NCBI GenBank assembly: GCA_026004675.1
Contig: BPJP01000001.1
Coordinates: 992,001 to 1,056,000, forward strand
Source of the DNA: Gemmatales bacterium
GTDB taxonomy: Bacteria > Planctomycetota > Planctomycetia > Gemmatales > Gemmataceae
Length of the DNA stretch: 64,000 bases
Direction: 5' to 3'
Shown: positions 8,372 to 18,600 of the stretch, in pieces
Layout of the letters: the number at the start of each line of letters is the position of its first letter
How positions within the stretch are numbered: position 1 is the stretch's first letter
The notes under the pieces: generated by a model
Databases searched by the model: none
What the model saw: the letters and a program-made list of their open reading frames with translations, nothing else
What the model was told of the DNA's origin: nothing
Translations under genes and position numbers: made by a program

Positions 8372-10612
8372 TCACCGCTGAAACCGTACATAAACCGGTG
8401 TGCTCCACGCCTTGTTTCGGTCGATCTGGGTAACACGAACCCAATAGGGGCACCATCCAGGTCGCGGTTCGTCGTCTTGGAACACGAGTTGGACCGACTT
8501 CGGTCCATCCGTTCGAGGTCGCCGAGAGATGGCGACGCGTTTATCCAAACCCCCGGCAGCGATTGCTTTGCCTTTGGCCACATCCGTGGGGAAAAACGAA
8601 AATCGGCAGAACGAACTTTTGAATTCCCAGGCGGTGTCCTTCCCCCCGGTATAGCGGAACGCCAACCCCGCGTCGTCGCCAGCTGTCACCGATTGCCACT
8701 GCAAACGCGACGGTGTAACAAGGAGTTGGTCCACCGAGCTTTGAAATCCTATGGGAACTACGTCAAGAAAACTCCCCTGCCCGATGGCCAGCGAGCCATG
8801 CCAATCGACGCGTTGACGTCGGGCTGTTCCTCGTGCTTCGGTTCCGCTCCACAAGACCCTGACCCAATCCGAATCATCCTTGGCGACCTGCCAGGTGTGA
8901 ATTCGTTCGGTGCCGCGGAAAAGATCGACACATTCGATAGGCTGCGTACCTTCGACTTGAACCCGCACGGTCGGAGGACGGGAGGTCTGGAGTTCGCTTC
9001 CCATGGGTTGGCCGTCGACTTCAACCCAAAGCAGGAGGCGTTCTCCGGTGGTAGCATAGCAGCGGCGTTGTTGCAGGGCGGTCCAGATCGCTTCGCGGGT
9101 CAACTCTGGGGCGAAGATGGCTGTCAGGCCGTTTCGGACGTTGCGAATCAGCCGCCAGCCGGGATGGCAGGCTCCGGGCCGGCCCATGACACCATCCGTC
9201 CCTGCCGTCACGCCGACGCGGTAGCCTCGCTGCAAACAGTCGCGGACGAACCATTCGACCGTCCCGTGGGTAGAGTGAACCTCGGCCAGTCGTTCGATTT
9301 TCGGTTCGTGCCAGTCCAAGTTGGTCATCCTGCCGCCAACGTGCATATTGACCAGAACGTCCAAATCGCGAAAGCAAGCGTGAAATCCCGGTGCGTCAGG
9401 TATGTCCGGCTCGTCATCCGGGTTTTGCTCTGTGAAAAACCGACCCGATCGCCTGAGCCGACGTTCGTCGTAGTTGTAAAACACATTGCGATCGCCGCCG
9501 TCCTTCGTCGGGGGGCTCCACTCGCAACCTAGTATGGTGACGAATCTACCGGGCGAGTAAAACGCTTCTGTCTGCTCGCGCGTTTCCCGCCAGTCGTCAA
9601 CAGTGACGTAATGATCGTTGGCTTGATGCGTGATGATCTGTACGCCGACGGCGTCTCGAGCATAGGCATAATGCTCGGCAATGGTTCCCAAGCCACAACC
9701 TATTTGCGATTGCCCCGAATGGAGATCCGCCCAGAAGATCGAATGGCTCGGCACAGTGGCATGTACCCGGATCGGGTTGCTTTCTGCTGAGAATCCGGTC
9801 GACGGATGTCGCGCCAGCAAACGATGTGTGCCGGTCTGTTCCAGGCGGGTTGTCAAATGATAAGCGGGCGGAGCCTGATTCGCACGCAAGGACACGAGTC
9901 GTCCGCCTTCTAGGATCAGCGACGAATCCGGCAAATGCGTGACGTTTCCCCACTGGTCCTCGGCGCGAACGATGACCTCTGTTTCCCGGCCGGCCAAGGC
10001 ATCGGAAGGGGCGACAACGACAAGCCGGACAGCCGGGCCGGGAACGACCCGAAAATGATTCGAATTCAGCGTGGCGCCACGCTCGGCTGCCGCTTCGGCG
10101 GCCGGCGCCGGCAATTCGATCCACTGCGATTGGCCACTCGGGTCAAGCAGCAGCAGGAAATCGGCATTGCGAACTGCACACGTTGGTGCGCGCCAGCCCC
10201 GGACGTGAATCCTAACGCGATCTCCTTCGACCAATGCACCCCGCTGCACCGTAAGGGCGAGGTAATGGTGAAATGGTTCGATCCCGCCAAACGGGTGGTG
10301 CGAAAATTCCAGGCGAACGTCGTTTTTCGCGTTCTGCTCGATGGTCACGAATCCAGGTTGGTCAGCGCTTGTGGCTTGCAAATCGGACCAGTCGTACGGC
10401 CAGCGCCAAGCGATGGCTAATCGGCCTTTTTCTGGAATGATTGCCGCACCGATGGCGAACTCGAAATCGACGTCAGTCGTTTCGCCCGCGGTCAATGTTG
10501 CCGGTATGCGAACCGATCCCCAACCGTGACAGCGTCGGCGTTCGGCATCGGGAAGTTCCCGTGCATGCCAGATGTTTGGCCTCCCCGCTCCGTAGCCGGT
10601 TGTCAGACGCAT
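8372..10612 (-). CDS. DUF3604 (PHP-like) domain protein
   Basis: 746 residues without signal peptide. The N-terminal third is beta-rich. The central domain has motifs of the DUF3604 family, which is related to PHP metal-dependent hydrolases: FWADLHSGQSQ, ITHQANDH, ILGCEWS, LVNMHVGG and GVTAGTDGVMGRPG. These histidine and aspartate groups probably bind metals. The C-terminal part is a beta-sandwich-like tail. Substrate is unknown. The start at 10612 was chosen over the longer frame because GAAAGGAG lies five bases upstream of it. Confidence 0.7.
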   Translation of the reverse strand: MRLTTGYGAGRPNIWHARELPDAERRRCHGWGSVRIPATLTAGETTDVDFEFAIGAAIIPEKGRLAIAWRWPYDWSDLQATSADQPGFVTIEQNAKNDVRLEFSHHPFGGIEPFHHYLALTVQRGALVEGDRVRIHVRGWRAPTCAVRNADFLLLLDPSGQSQWIELPAPAAEAAAERGATLNSNHFRVVPGPAVRLVVVAPSDALAGRETEVIVRAEDQWGNVTHLPDSSLILEGGRLVSLRANQAPPAYHLTTRLEQTGTHRLLARHPSTGFSAESNPIRVHATVPSHSIFWADLHSGQSQIGCGLGTIAEHYAYARDAVGVQIITHQANDHYVTVDDWRETREQTEAFYSPGRFVTILGCEWSPPTKDGGDRNVFYNYDERRLRRSGRFFTEQNPDDEPDIPDAPGFHACFRDLDVLVNMHVGGRMTNLDWHEPKIERLAEVHSTHGTVEWFVRDCLQRGYRVGVTAGTDGVMGRPGACHPGWRLIRNVRNGLTAIFAPELTREAIWTALQQRRCYATTGERLLLWVEVDGQPMGSELQTSRPPTVRVQVEGTQPIECVDLFRGTERIHTWQVAKDDSDWVRVLWSGTEARGTARRQRVDWHGSLAIGQGSFLDVVPIGFQSSVDQLLVTPSRLQWQSVTAGDDAGLAFRYTGGKDTAWEFKSSFCRFSFFPTDVAKGKAIAAGGLDKRVAISRRPRTDGPKSVQLVFQDDEPRPGWCPYWVRVTQIDRNKAWSTPVYVRFQR

Positions 10613-10731
10613 GCCGACTCCTTTCAAAAAAGACTTTTTCGATGCGCCAGTGCGGAACAAACGTGGCAATGGCCCGTATGATAGGATAGAATCTTCCGGA
10701 AATCGACATTGCTCTGGGTGGAATTGGCCCT

Positions 10732-11399
10732 ATGGCGAACCAGACTTCTCGTGCGGTTCAGGACTATCTGAAAGCCCTGCATAGCCTGGGAGGCGCGGAG
10801 CGCAACGTGACGCCCAATGAGATCGTGGAGAGGCTGTCGGTACGGGCCCCGTCGGTGACGGGTATGTTCAAACGGCTCAAGGAGGCCGGGTGGATTACGT
10901 ACGAGCCTGGACAAGGCGCTCGCTTGACCGAAAGAGGATTGGGGGAAGCGCGGCGTGTTGTTCGCCGACATCGGCTCGTCGAATTGTTTTTGACACGCGT
11001 GCTCGGCCTGGACTGGAGCGAGGTCGATGCCGAGGCGGAAGCGCTCGAACATGCCATCTCTCCCCGTTTGGAACAAGCCATTGCCGACCACCTTGGCGAA
11101 CCGCTCGAGGATCCGCACGGCCATCCCATTCCGACGCGCGACGGGGGAACTGGCTCCTCGGTCGCTTAAACCGCTGACGGACTTTTCAGCAGGCGACCGC
11201 ATCGTCATTCGCGAAGCCCAGGACGACAACCCAGAAAGACTGCGTTTATGGCAGGATTTGGGCCTGATGCCGGGCAAAACCGTCACCATCCTGCGTTATC
11301 AGCGCCTCGACCACTTGTTTGAAGTCCAAGTCGACGACCGCGTTGTCACCCCTCGGACGCGAAGGCCTGGGCGGGCTGAGCGGAGAATTGGCAACTTGA
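10732..11399 (+). pseudogene. DtxR/MntR-type metalloregulator, interrupted by two +1 frameshifts
   Basis: The first 136 residues read as a DtxR-family regulator: winged helix (NEIVERLSVRAPSVTGMFKRL), then the metal-binding dimerisation helices with RHRLVELFL and PHGHPIPTRDG. The frame then breaks at a run of five G (11143-11147). Removing one G continues as an FeoA/SH3-like C-terminal domain (GDRIVIREAQDD, LGLMPGKTV). A second break is at CCCC (11349-11352); removing one C gives VTLGREGLGGLSGELAT and a stop at 11397-11399. The corrected product has 221 residues, the usual family length. As given, only a 145-residue form lacking the C-terminal domain is made. It may control the metal importer at 38-41 kb. 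Confidence 0.75.
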
Positions 11400-11516
11400 A
11401 CCAATGGCACGCCCGGCGCACGGCATCTTGCCCCTCGCAGCAACGGGCCAGGTACTAGCGGAAAAAGGAGAACTGTTTCCGAAATGTCGATTGGCCGCAC
11501 ACGAAATACCTGTTGA

Positions 11517-12608
11517 ATGAATTCTCCAGTATTCATTTCGATGCAATCGTTTCTGAAACGCCGACTACGCCGCCTGCAAGCCAATTTCATTTATCTCAAA
11601 CGACCCATCGTCGAGTTTCTTCCCTTGTTTACGGGGATGGTCATTATTCTTTTTTGCGGCGGCTTTGCCTTCCACAAGCTGTACGAAAAACAACAACTGA
11701 CTTTCGGCCAGGCGCTGTATATCACCTACTGTCTGATTTTCATGGAGCACCTGGTCGACTTCCCCGACCACTGGCTGTTGCAGGCTTTTTACTTTCTTCT
11801 TCCTCCGTTGGGTCTCGTCGTCATTCTGGATGGGCTGATTCGTTTCGGTTACCACGTTCTCAGGCATGACGAGAGCGGCAATCAATGGATGCGAGCCATG
11901 GCACTTACTTATCGCAATCACGTGATTTTGTGCGGCTTGGGTCGGGTCGGGCTGCGCGTTTTGCAGCAATTGCATCTTCTTGGCGAAGATGTGGTCGTCC
12001 TCGAAAAGGATCCGCACAACCAGAACATCGCTTACGCCAAGAAGCACGGCTTCCCCGTTCTCATTGGCACGGGACGTGAAGAGGGGATCCTGGAAGACCT
12101 CAATGTCGCTCATGCCAAGTCGATCATTGTCGCCACCGACAATGACCTCGCCAACCTGGAAATCGCTCTCGATGCCCGAAAAATCAAACCCCATATCCGC
12201 GTCGTCATGCGGATGTTCGACCAGGAGTTGGCTTCGAAGATTCGCGAGAGTTTCGGCATTCACCAGGCTTTCAGCACTGCGGCACAAGCCGCTCCCCTGT
12301 TCGCCTGCAGTTCCTCCGATCGCTCGATTATCAACTCCTTTTATGTCGATTCCCGCTTGCTTGTCGTGGCCCGCCTTACGATCCGCCCCAACTCCGAGTT
12401 GATCGGCAAACGCATTCGCGACATCGGAGCTGCGAAGCAAACCTTCTTTCTCGCCCACACCCGCCAGGGCATTGTCACCCATTTCCCTCCAGCGGATACC
12501 GACCTGCAGCAAGGTGACATCGTCGTCGTTCAAACCGAGCCGAATAACCTCAAGACTCTCCACCAATGGAATCGCGATCAAGAGTCCGACGACGACGGAC
12601 CACCTTAG
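11517..12608 (+). CDS. RCK/TrkA-type channel-like protein without the canonical filter
   Basis: 363 residues. A helix near 35-52, a short loop helix near 62-82 and a second helix near 88-110 give a 2TM channel layout. Residues about 135-255 form a TrkA-N (RCK) Rossmann domain with GLGRVG at 140-145 and VLEKDP as the nucleotide-binding acidic strand; a TrkA-C domain ends the protein. The pore region reads YCLIFMEHLVDFPDH, without TVGYG. The family gates potassium flux by nucleotide or ion binding; with this filter the permeant ion is uncertain. The start could also be Met at 11541. Confidence 0.75.
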   Translation: MNSPVFISMQSFLKRRLRRLQANFIYLKRPIVEFLPLFTGMVIILFCGGFAFHKLYEKQQLTFGQALYITYCLIFMEHLVDFPDHWLLQAFYFLLPPLGLVVILDGLIRFGYHVLRHDESGNQWMRAMALTYRNHVILCGLGRVGLRVLQQLHLLGEDVVVLEKDPHNQNIAYAKKHGFPVLIGTGREEGILEDLNVAHAKSIIVATDNDLANLEIALDARKIKPHIRVVMRMFDQELASKIRESFGIHQAFSTAAQAAPLFACSSSDRSIINSFYVDSRLLVVARLTIRPNSELIGKRIRDIGAAKQTFFLAHTRQGIVTHFPPADTDLQQGDIVVVQTEPNNLKTLHQWNRDQESDDDGPP

Positions 12609-12788
12609 AGGCGAGTTCGCATCTGATGGCGTCCCAGCATCGCTTTGGGCCAAACGCAAAAGGGAGGCTCTGGTCTGTCGGGGCCAGTCGAACGCAATAA
12701 AGTACGGAGCGCGTTCCTCCAAACGGTTCCGCCACATCCTACTGGCCGCACCCCGCGAAAACGCGAAAATCGCTATCCAGAATTATTC

Positions 12789-12816
12789 TTGATAGCCTTG
12801 GACAATCTCATAAAAT
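12789..12816 (+). promoter_or_regulatory. Candidate sigma70-type promoter
   Basis: TTGATA at 12789-12794 and TAAAAT at 12811-12816 are separated by 16 bases, about 75 bases before the ATG at 12892. Confidence 0.45.
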
Positions 12817-12891
12817 CAACCTTGTCCTGGCGGAAAGCTGGGGCAGTCAGCATTCCACCCACCTGGTTTCTATTCAAGAAGGGCACCTACA

Positions 12892-13407
12892 ATGAACAAA
12901 GTGAAAACGGTGGTAGTTGTGTCGCTATTTATGGCCTTCGCGGCACTGGCATTTGCACAAGGGAGCAAAGTGCTGTACCCGGACATGAAGCCGGAGAAAG
13001 GCACGTACGACAAGCCCGCTGCCAAATTGGGGATGAAGCCAGCGACCCCCTGGACGGCGACGACGGTGGCGGCAGCAGTCGACGGCAAACCGTTGAAGGG
13101 CAAAATCGTCACGGTCGTCGGCGAAGTGGTCGACTATTCCTGCTATTTGCAGGTCGGCAAGCACGGTACGAAGCACCGTGACTGTGGGCAAAAATGTCTG
13201 CAGGCGGGCATGCCATTCGGCATCCTGACCAAAGATGGCACCTTGTATCTGCTCATGGAGGAAGAACACAATCCTCGCCGGGACGGAATGACGGACTTGC
13301 GCAAAGCCGCCATTGAAAACATGGCCTACATCGTCGAAGTCACCGGTACGCTGACCAATGTGGGCGGACAAAAGGCTTTGTTCGTGCAGGGGTTTGTCAA
13401 GAAATAG
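12892..13407 (+). CDS. Exported protein with conserved Cys-rich motif
   Basis: 171 residues with a Sec signal peptide (about 1-22, ending FAALAFAQ). The mature part looks like a small beta-barrel of OB type (GKIVTVVGEVVDYSC, VEVTGTLTNVGGQKALFV) with three cysteines near 84, 99 and 103 in the pattern SCYL..HRDCGQKC. This suggests metal or haem binding, or a disulfide. It is followed after a terminator by the dihaem peroxidase gene, so a periplasmic redox role is plausible but unproven. No named family was assigned. Confidence 0.6.
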   Translation: MNKVKTVVVVSLFMAFAALAFAQGSKVLYPDMKPEKGTYDKPAAKLGMKPATPWTATTVAAAVDGKPLKGKIVTVVGEVVDYSCYLQVGKHGTKHRDCGQKCLQAGMPFGILTKDGTLYLLMEEEHNPRRDGMTDLRKAAIENMAYIVEVTGTLTNVGGQKALFVQGFVKK

Positions 13408-13416
13408 CTGGACCTG

Positions 13417-13449
13417 GAGCAGGACGGTGTTCGTCCTGCTCTTGTTTCT
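13417..13449 (+). terminator. Intrinsic terminator
   Basis: GAGCAGGAC (13417-13425) pairs perfectly with GTCCTGCTC (13433-13441) across a seven-base loop, followed by TTGTTTCTT. It lies just after the stop of the Cys-motif gene. Confidence 0.8.
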
Positions 13450-13475
13450 TCTGACGTGCTGGAGAACAAGCGCGC

Positions 13476-14558
13476 ATGAACCGACATCAACGCACTAGGC
13501 TGCTTTATTTCATCGGATTCTTGCTCATTTTTTCGTTGCCTCTGGCATTTGCCTGGCATAGCGCTGCGGCTGACGATGAAGATGCCGAACTCGTGGCGAA
13601 GATGTTTCCGCCCGACGGTCCCAAGATACCTCTGGGGCTGGTGCCGATCATCTATCCTCCTGACAATCCCTATTCGGCGGAGAAAGCGGAGCTTGGCTGG
13701 CTGCTCTTTTTCGACAAGAGGCTTTCGATCGATGGCACCGTCTCCTGCGCCAGTTGCCACGCTCCGGAGCATGCATTTTCCAACGGCGAAGCGGTAGCCA
13801 CGGGCGTGCGCGGCCAGAAGGGGACGCGAAACTCCCCCACCGTTATCAATCGGGCCTATTCGGTCGAGCAGTTCTGGGACGGCCGGGCTGCCACCCTCGA
13901 GGAGCAGGTCAAAGGGCCGATCGCCAACCCGATCGAAATGGCTAACACCCATGAAAACGTGGTGAAAACGCTGTCAGCGATTCCGGGTTATCGCCAACGC
14001 TTCAAGAAAGTGTTTGGCAAGGATTCGATCGACATCGATGACGTCGCCAAAGCGATCGCCACGTTCGAACGAACCGTGCTTTCGGGGAATTCTCCTTACG
14101 ATCGCTACAAGAACGGCGACAAGGACGCTCTGACTGAAAGCCAAAAGGCGGGAATGGAGATTTTCTTCTCTAATGAAGCCCGTTGCGATAGCTGCCACGA
14201 AGGAATCAACTTTACCAACGGCATGTTCGCCAATATCGGCGTTGGCATGGACAAACCGAACCCGGATCTGGGACGTTACAACGTCACAAAGCGAGAGCAG
14301 GACAAAGGTGCCTTCAAGACTCCGACGTTACGTGAAATCGCCCGGACCGGTCCGTACATGCACGATGGCAGTATGAAAACGCTGGAGGAAGTGGTCGAGC
14401 ACTACAACAAAGGGGGAATCAAGAATCCCTGGCTGCACCAGAACGTGAGGCCGTTGAAATTGACGGACGAACAGAAGAAAAATCTCGTTGACTTTTTGAA
14501 AGCGTTAAGCGGCGAAGGGTGGCAACATATCCGGGCGCCGAAGAATTTTCCCAAATAA
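13476..14558 (+). CDS. Dihaem cytochrome c peroxidase (CcpA/MauG family)
   Basis: 360 residues with an N-terminal signal sequence or anchor. Two c-type haem sites are visible: CASCH at 91-95 and CDSCH at 237-241. The first domain includes the family pattern LGWLLFFDKRLS and GTRNSPTVINRAY, and the end has FKTPTLREIARTGPYMHDG with the methionine region for the second haem. It should reduce hydrogen peroxide in the periplasm with electrons from a small cytochrome, or act as a MauG-like oxidase. It lies 68 bases after the exported Cys-motif gene, separated by a terminator. Confidence 0.88.
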   Translation: MNRHQRTRLLYFIGFLLIFSLPLAFAWHSAAADDEDAELVAKMFPPDGPKIPLGLVPIIYPPDNPYSAEKAELGWLLFFDKRLSIDGTVSCASCHAPEHAFSNGEAVATGVRGQKGTRNSPTVINRAYSVEQFWDGRAATLEEQVKGPIANPIEMANTHENVVKTLSAIPGYRQRFKKVFGKDSIDIDDVAKAIATFERTVLSGNSPYDRYKNGDKDALTESQKAGMEIFFSNEARCDSCHEGINFTNGMFANIGVGMDKPNPDLGRYNVTKREQDKGAFKTPTLREIARTGPYMHDGSMKTLEEVVEHYNKGGIKNPWLHQNVRPLKLTDEQKKNLVDFLKALSGEGWQHIRAPKNFPK

Positions 14559-14588
14559 CCTCACGGATCGTTTCGTGTACAATGACCA

Positions 14589-14615
14589 CCGCCGGCCGAC
14601 GTCGGCGGTTTTTTT
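14589..14615 (+). terminator. Intrinsic terminator after the peroxidase gene
   Basis: CCGCCG (14589-14594) pairs with CGGCGG (14603-14608) and is followed by seven T. Confidence 0.85.
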
Positions 14616-14676
14616 GTTTTTGGACACCTTGCGCCCAGATGCCTCCTGGTCTGGTTTTTCACCTTGAGGTTGGCTC

Positions 14677-15462
14677 ATGAGCGAATCCTTGGCGACCTAT
14701 GAACTTCAGCCACCGGCAGCGATCATCACGCTCAATCGGCCGGAAAAACGCAACGCCCTCAGCCGGGCTCTGATCGATGCATTGTACGCGGCGTTTTCGC
14801 AGGCCCAGGCCGCCAGCGAGGTTCGCTGCGTTATTCTTACCGGCGCCGGCAAGGTGTTTTGTGCCGGCATGGACTTGCAGGAACTGGCGGAATCCCTGGG
14901 CGATGATGGCAAGGAGAAAGTCTGGGACGATGCGTTGCGCTTGGCGAAACTTTATGACTTGATCTACACCTTGCCCAAGCCGACTTTGGCGGTCGTCAAC
15001 GGTCCGGCAGTAGCGGGAGGCGCCGGCTTGGTGACGGTTTGCGACTTGGCGCTGGCGACGCCGGAAGCAAAGTTCGGCTACCCGGAAGTTCGGCGCGGTC
15101 TGGTCGCGGCCATGGTCATGCCACATTTACTGCGCCACGTCGGGGAACGAATCGGCCGGTATCTCCTGTTGACTGGTGAACTGATCGACGCAGATGAAGC
15201 CTGCCGGGTCGGGTTGATCAATGGGGTGGTTCCTTCAGGCGAAATCATGAACCGAGCACGGCTGTGGGCCCGATCACTGGCAGAAGGAGGACCAGAAGCT
15301 TTGGCCAAGACCAAAGCACTGCTGCAGCAGTTTTCTCGTCAGGCACTGTCGGTCGAAGAAGCCGCCAAGGAAAGTGCGGCGCCGCGGCTTACCCGCGAAT
15401 GTCAGGAAGGACTAAAAGCTTTTTTTGAAAAGAGGCCAGCACCGTGGGCCGTCACAAAATGA
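14677..15462 (+). CDS. Enoyl-CoA hydratase/isomerase (crotonase) family protein
   Basis: 261 residues, the full crotonase length. The strand motif ITLNRPEKRNALS, the first oxyanion-hole segment KVFCAGMDL, the second GPAVAGGAGLVTVCDLALAT and the catalytic region GYPEVRRGL are all present; Glu of GYPEV sits where the hydratase glutamate is expected. It acts on an acyl-CoA, as hydratase, isomerase or related enzyme. Position between unrelated genes gives no pathway hint. Confidence 0.88.
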   Translation: MSESLATYELQPPAAIITLNRPEKRNALSRALIDALYAAFSQAQAASEVRCVILTGAGKVFCAGMDLQELAESLGDDGKEKVWDDALRLAKLYDLIYTLPKPTLAVVNGPAVAGGAGLVTVCDLALATPEAKFGYPEVRRGLVAAMVMPHLLRHVGERIGRYLLLTGELIDADEACRVGLINGVVPSGEIMNRARLWARSLAEGGPEALAKTKALLQQFSRQALSVEEAAKESAAPRLTRECQEGLKAFFEKRPAPWAVTK

Positions 15463-15523
15463 CTACCACCGGCATGGACGAATGTCCCCGCGGCTCGTTT
15501 CGTTGCACTTTTTGGCTACTGAA

Positions 15524-15553
15524 TTGACAACGTTAAGGCGAGCGAAGTATACT
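15524..15553 (+). promoter_or_regulatory. Strong consensus promoter for the kinase gene
   Basis: TTGACA (15524-15529) and TATACT (15548-15553) are separated by 18 bases; it is the best sigma70-type match I found in the window. Confidence 0.65.
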
Positions 15554-15631
15554 TGAAGCCGTCAATTGCCCCTCCCGAACGTGTGCACTTCTTTACAGGA
15601 ACAGCGAACGGGGGCAGGTCCACTGAACTGG

Positions 15632-18600
15632 ATGGTGCAATGGCGAAATCAACCGAACACCGGCGGACTGCGGATGCCGAACCGGGGAAGGGGCGGGGCC
15701 GACCGCAATCGTTTCGCTCAACCAGGCCCAGAACGTCGAGGAAGCCTCTGACGACGCGCCGACGATCATTTCGAAGCCAGTGGAAAGCTTCGCCTCGCCC
15801 GGAAGACTCTTTTGCCCAAGGTCTGGCCGGCAGACAACTGGCTCATTACCAAATCGTCGAACCGATCGGCATGGGAGGCATGGCAGCGGTGGTTCGAGCC
15901 ATCGACTTGCAACTCGAACGCAGCGTTGCCGTCAAGATTCTTCCTCCTGAGTTGGCATCCGATCCGGAAAATATTCGCCGTTTTCACCAGGAAGCCCGAG
16001 CCGCTGCCAGACTCCGACCATGAGAACATCGCCCGAGTTTATTTTTGCGGTTCCGACCAGGGATTGCATTTTCATCGCCTTCGAATTTGTCGAAGGCGAG
16101 AATTTGCGGACCATCCTCGAGCGCGATGGGCCGCTCCCTGTTGCCAAGGCTGTCGATTACTTGTTGCAGATTGCCACCGGCCTGATCCATGCTTGCCGAA
16201 CGCAATGTCGTCCATCGTGACATCAAGCCGTCGAACATCATCATCACTCCCGATGGCAGAGCCAAACTGGTGGACATGGGGCTGGCACGTAGTTTGGAAC
16301 CGCTCAGTGGCGACAACCTGACCCAATCGGGCGTCACCCTTGGAACGTTTGATTACATTTCGCCGGAGCAGGCCCTCGAGCCTCACTCAGCCGATGTTCG
16401 CAGTGACATTTATTCGCTGGGCTGCACGTTTTACGAATTACTGACCGGCCAGCCACCCCGTACCCGAAGGAACGGCCGCCAAAAAGCTTCATTACCACCA
16501 GCATGTCAATCCGATCGATCCTCGCCAACTGAATCCGCAAATCCCGGACGAATTGGCCATGATCCTGGCGCGGATGATGGCGAAAAACCCGAATGATCGC
16601 TACCAATCTCCTCAGCAGCTGGGTTCAACATCTGGCGCAACTTGCCGAGCAATTCCAACACGGTTCCGTGATTCGTCGGCGGCCTGTCACCTACATGGGC
16701 GCCTCGCTGCCTGCCCCCGCCACGCGTCCGACCGGTCTTGCTGGCTTCGCTGTCTGCCTTCCTGCTGTTGGCGGTTGTTTTGTTGCACGGCATGTCCAGC
16801 CGTCCACAACGGCTCGGTTGCCCCTGTCGAACCATGGGACAAAAACCAGACATCGGTTCCTGGCACTCAAGTCAAGAACAAAGACTTGACTAAAGGCGCA
16901 GGGCGAGAACCGATCGATCGCCCTTTCGCCACCCGTACCGACCATCGAACGGCGCGACGTTTCGTCGGCTGCGGAACTCGCTCAGCTCTTGTCGGAAAAC
17001 CACCCAGGAATTCATGCACAACTCGTCGCCGATATCGACTTGAAACCGGACCGGAAGAACCCTGGAACCTCGCCAGGACTGGCTTTCGAAGGAGATGATC
17101 AAAAGGAAGTCATCATCGAATCGAAAAACCCTCTGCATCGGCATACGATCCGTCTCGTTCACGATCCTGATTTCAGCTACACGTCGTGGACGGCATTGAC
17201 CATTACTGGCGGCAAGGTGACCCTGCGAAACCTGCGTTTTGAAATCGACGCCACCTTCGCACCAAAGATCGTCATGAATGCCGTCAAGTTGCAGAAGTAT
17301 GGCCAGCTCGTCATCGAAAACTGCGAATTCGTGCAATTTCGGCCACCCGCCGCCGCCGATAGCCGCCTCGGATCGGTCTTCATCGACGGGGGCAAGACGA
17401 CCGATGTCCGGCCAGTGGCAACCATCCGCCAGTGCTATTTCAGCCGGGGCGACATGGTTTCAAAAGAACCTCCTGGTTTCCTGCGCGCCCAGGAGGCGAT
17501 TACTCTCGCCAACGAGGCCAGCTTGCATCTGGAAAATTGTGCCTTCGCTCCTCACGAAACCATCGTTTCGATCCTCAGTGGCGCGAAAGCAAATGTAACC
17601 CTCGCCAATTGTTCGTCGTTCATCCTGGCGGGAAACGTCTTGAACGTCGACGAAGGCGCCAGCGCGTCGATCGTCGTGAGCCGGTCGATTTTCTCGCGGC
17701 CAGGACGGGCGAACCTGCTGAGGACGGCTCCTGCCGTGTTTCTTGTTCGGCCGCCAAAGTCTTCTGTCCGATACCAGGGTACAGGCAACCGTTTCCATAA
17801 CCTGACGGCTTTGCAAGACGGCGTCGAATTCATCGACGACCTGCAAAGTTTTACCGCGCAAAACAACTTCACATCGAGCCAATCGTTACGTCTGGCACAT
17901 GATCCGTGGTTCGACCATGAACCGCTACGCCGACTCGCGGAAAACCAACCCATGCTGGCTTTCCAGCTGAAGACCAATGACGCCGATCTACGCTTTAAAG
18001 AAGCCGGTTCGGAAAGGTTGGTCGGCATACAGTACTGTAGCTGGGGACTCTGCTATGGCCCCTTGCGGCCTATAGATGAATTCAACCTGCCAGCTGCGAA
18101 CCAGAAAATCGTTGATCCCGATAAAGAAGTAGGAAATGGCAATTATAAACTGCTTGCCCAGGCACTCCTTGAAGCCAGGCCCAACGATGAAATTCTCATC
18201 AAAAAATCCGGACCCATCTCCTTCGATCCGATTTATCTCGCACGATCGGCTCCCAAGGTCACGATCAGGCCATTCGACGAAAACTATCACCCCATTCTTG
18301 TTCTGAAGCCGACTGTGGATCCCGAAGCGGCCATGTTTCGGATTATCGACAGCACGATCACGCTATCGAACCTGGAGTTCGTGTTGACGGCCGACCCGGA
18401 AAACCTCTCGCATCGTTCTCTCGTGCAAATCGTGGGTCGTGGAGCGTGCATCTTCGATCGCTGCGTCATTACGATCCGCGACGACAATGCCGAAGAAAAC
18501 ACCTCTCGGCCGGCAGTGGTCACCATCTCCGAGCTGCGGAGCGAATTCGACTCGATGCCGCAAATCACCATGCGTCATTGCTTCGTTCGCGGCAACGGGG

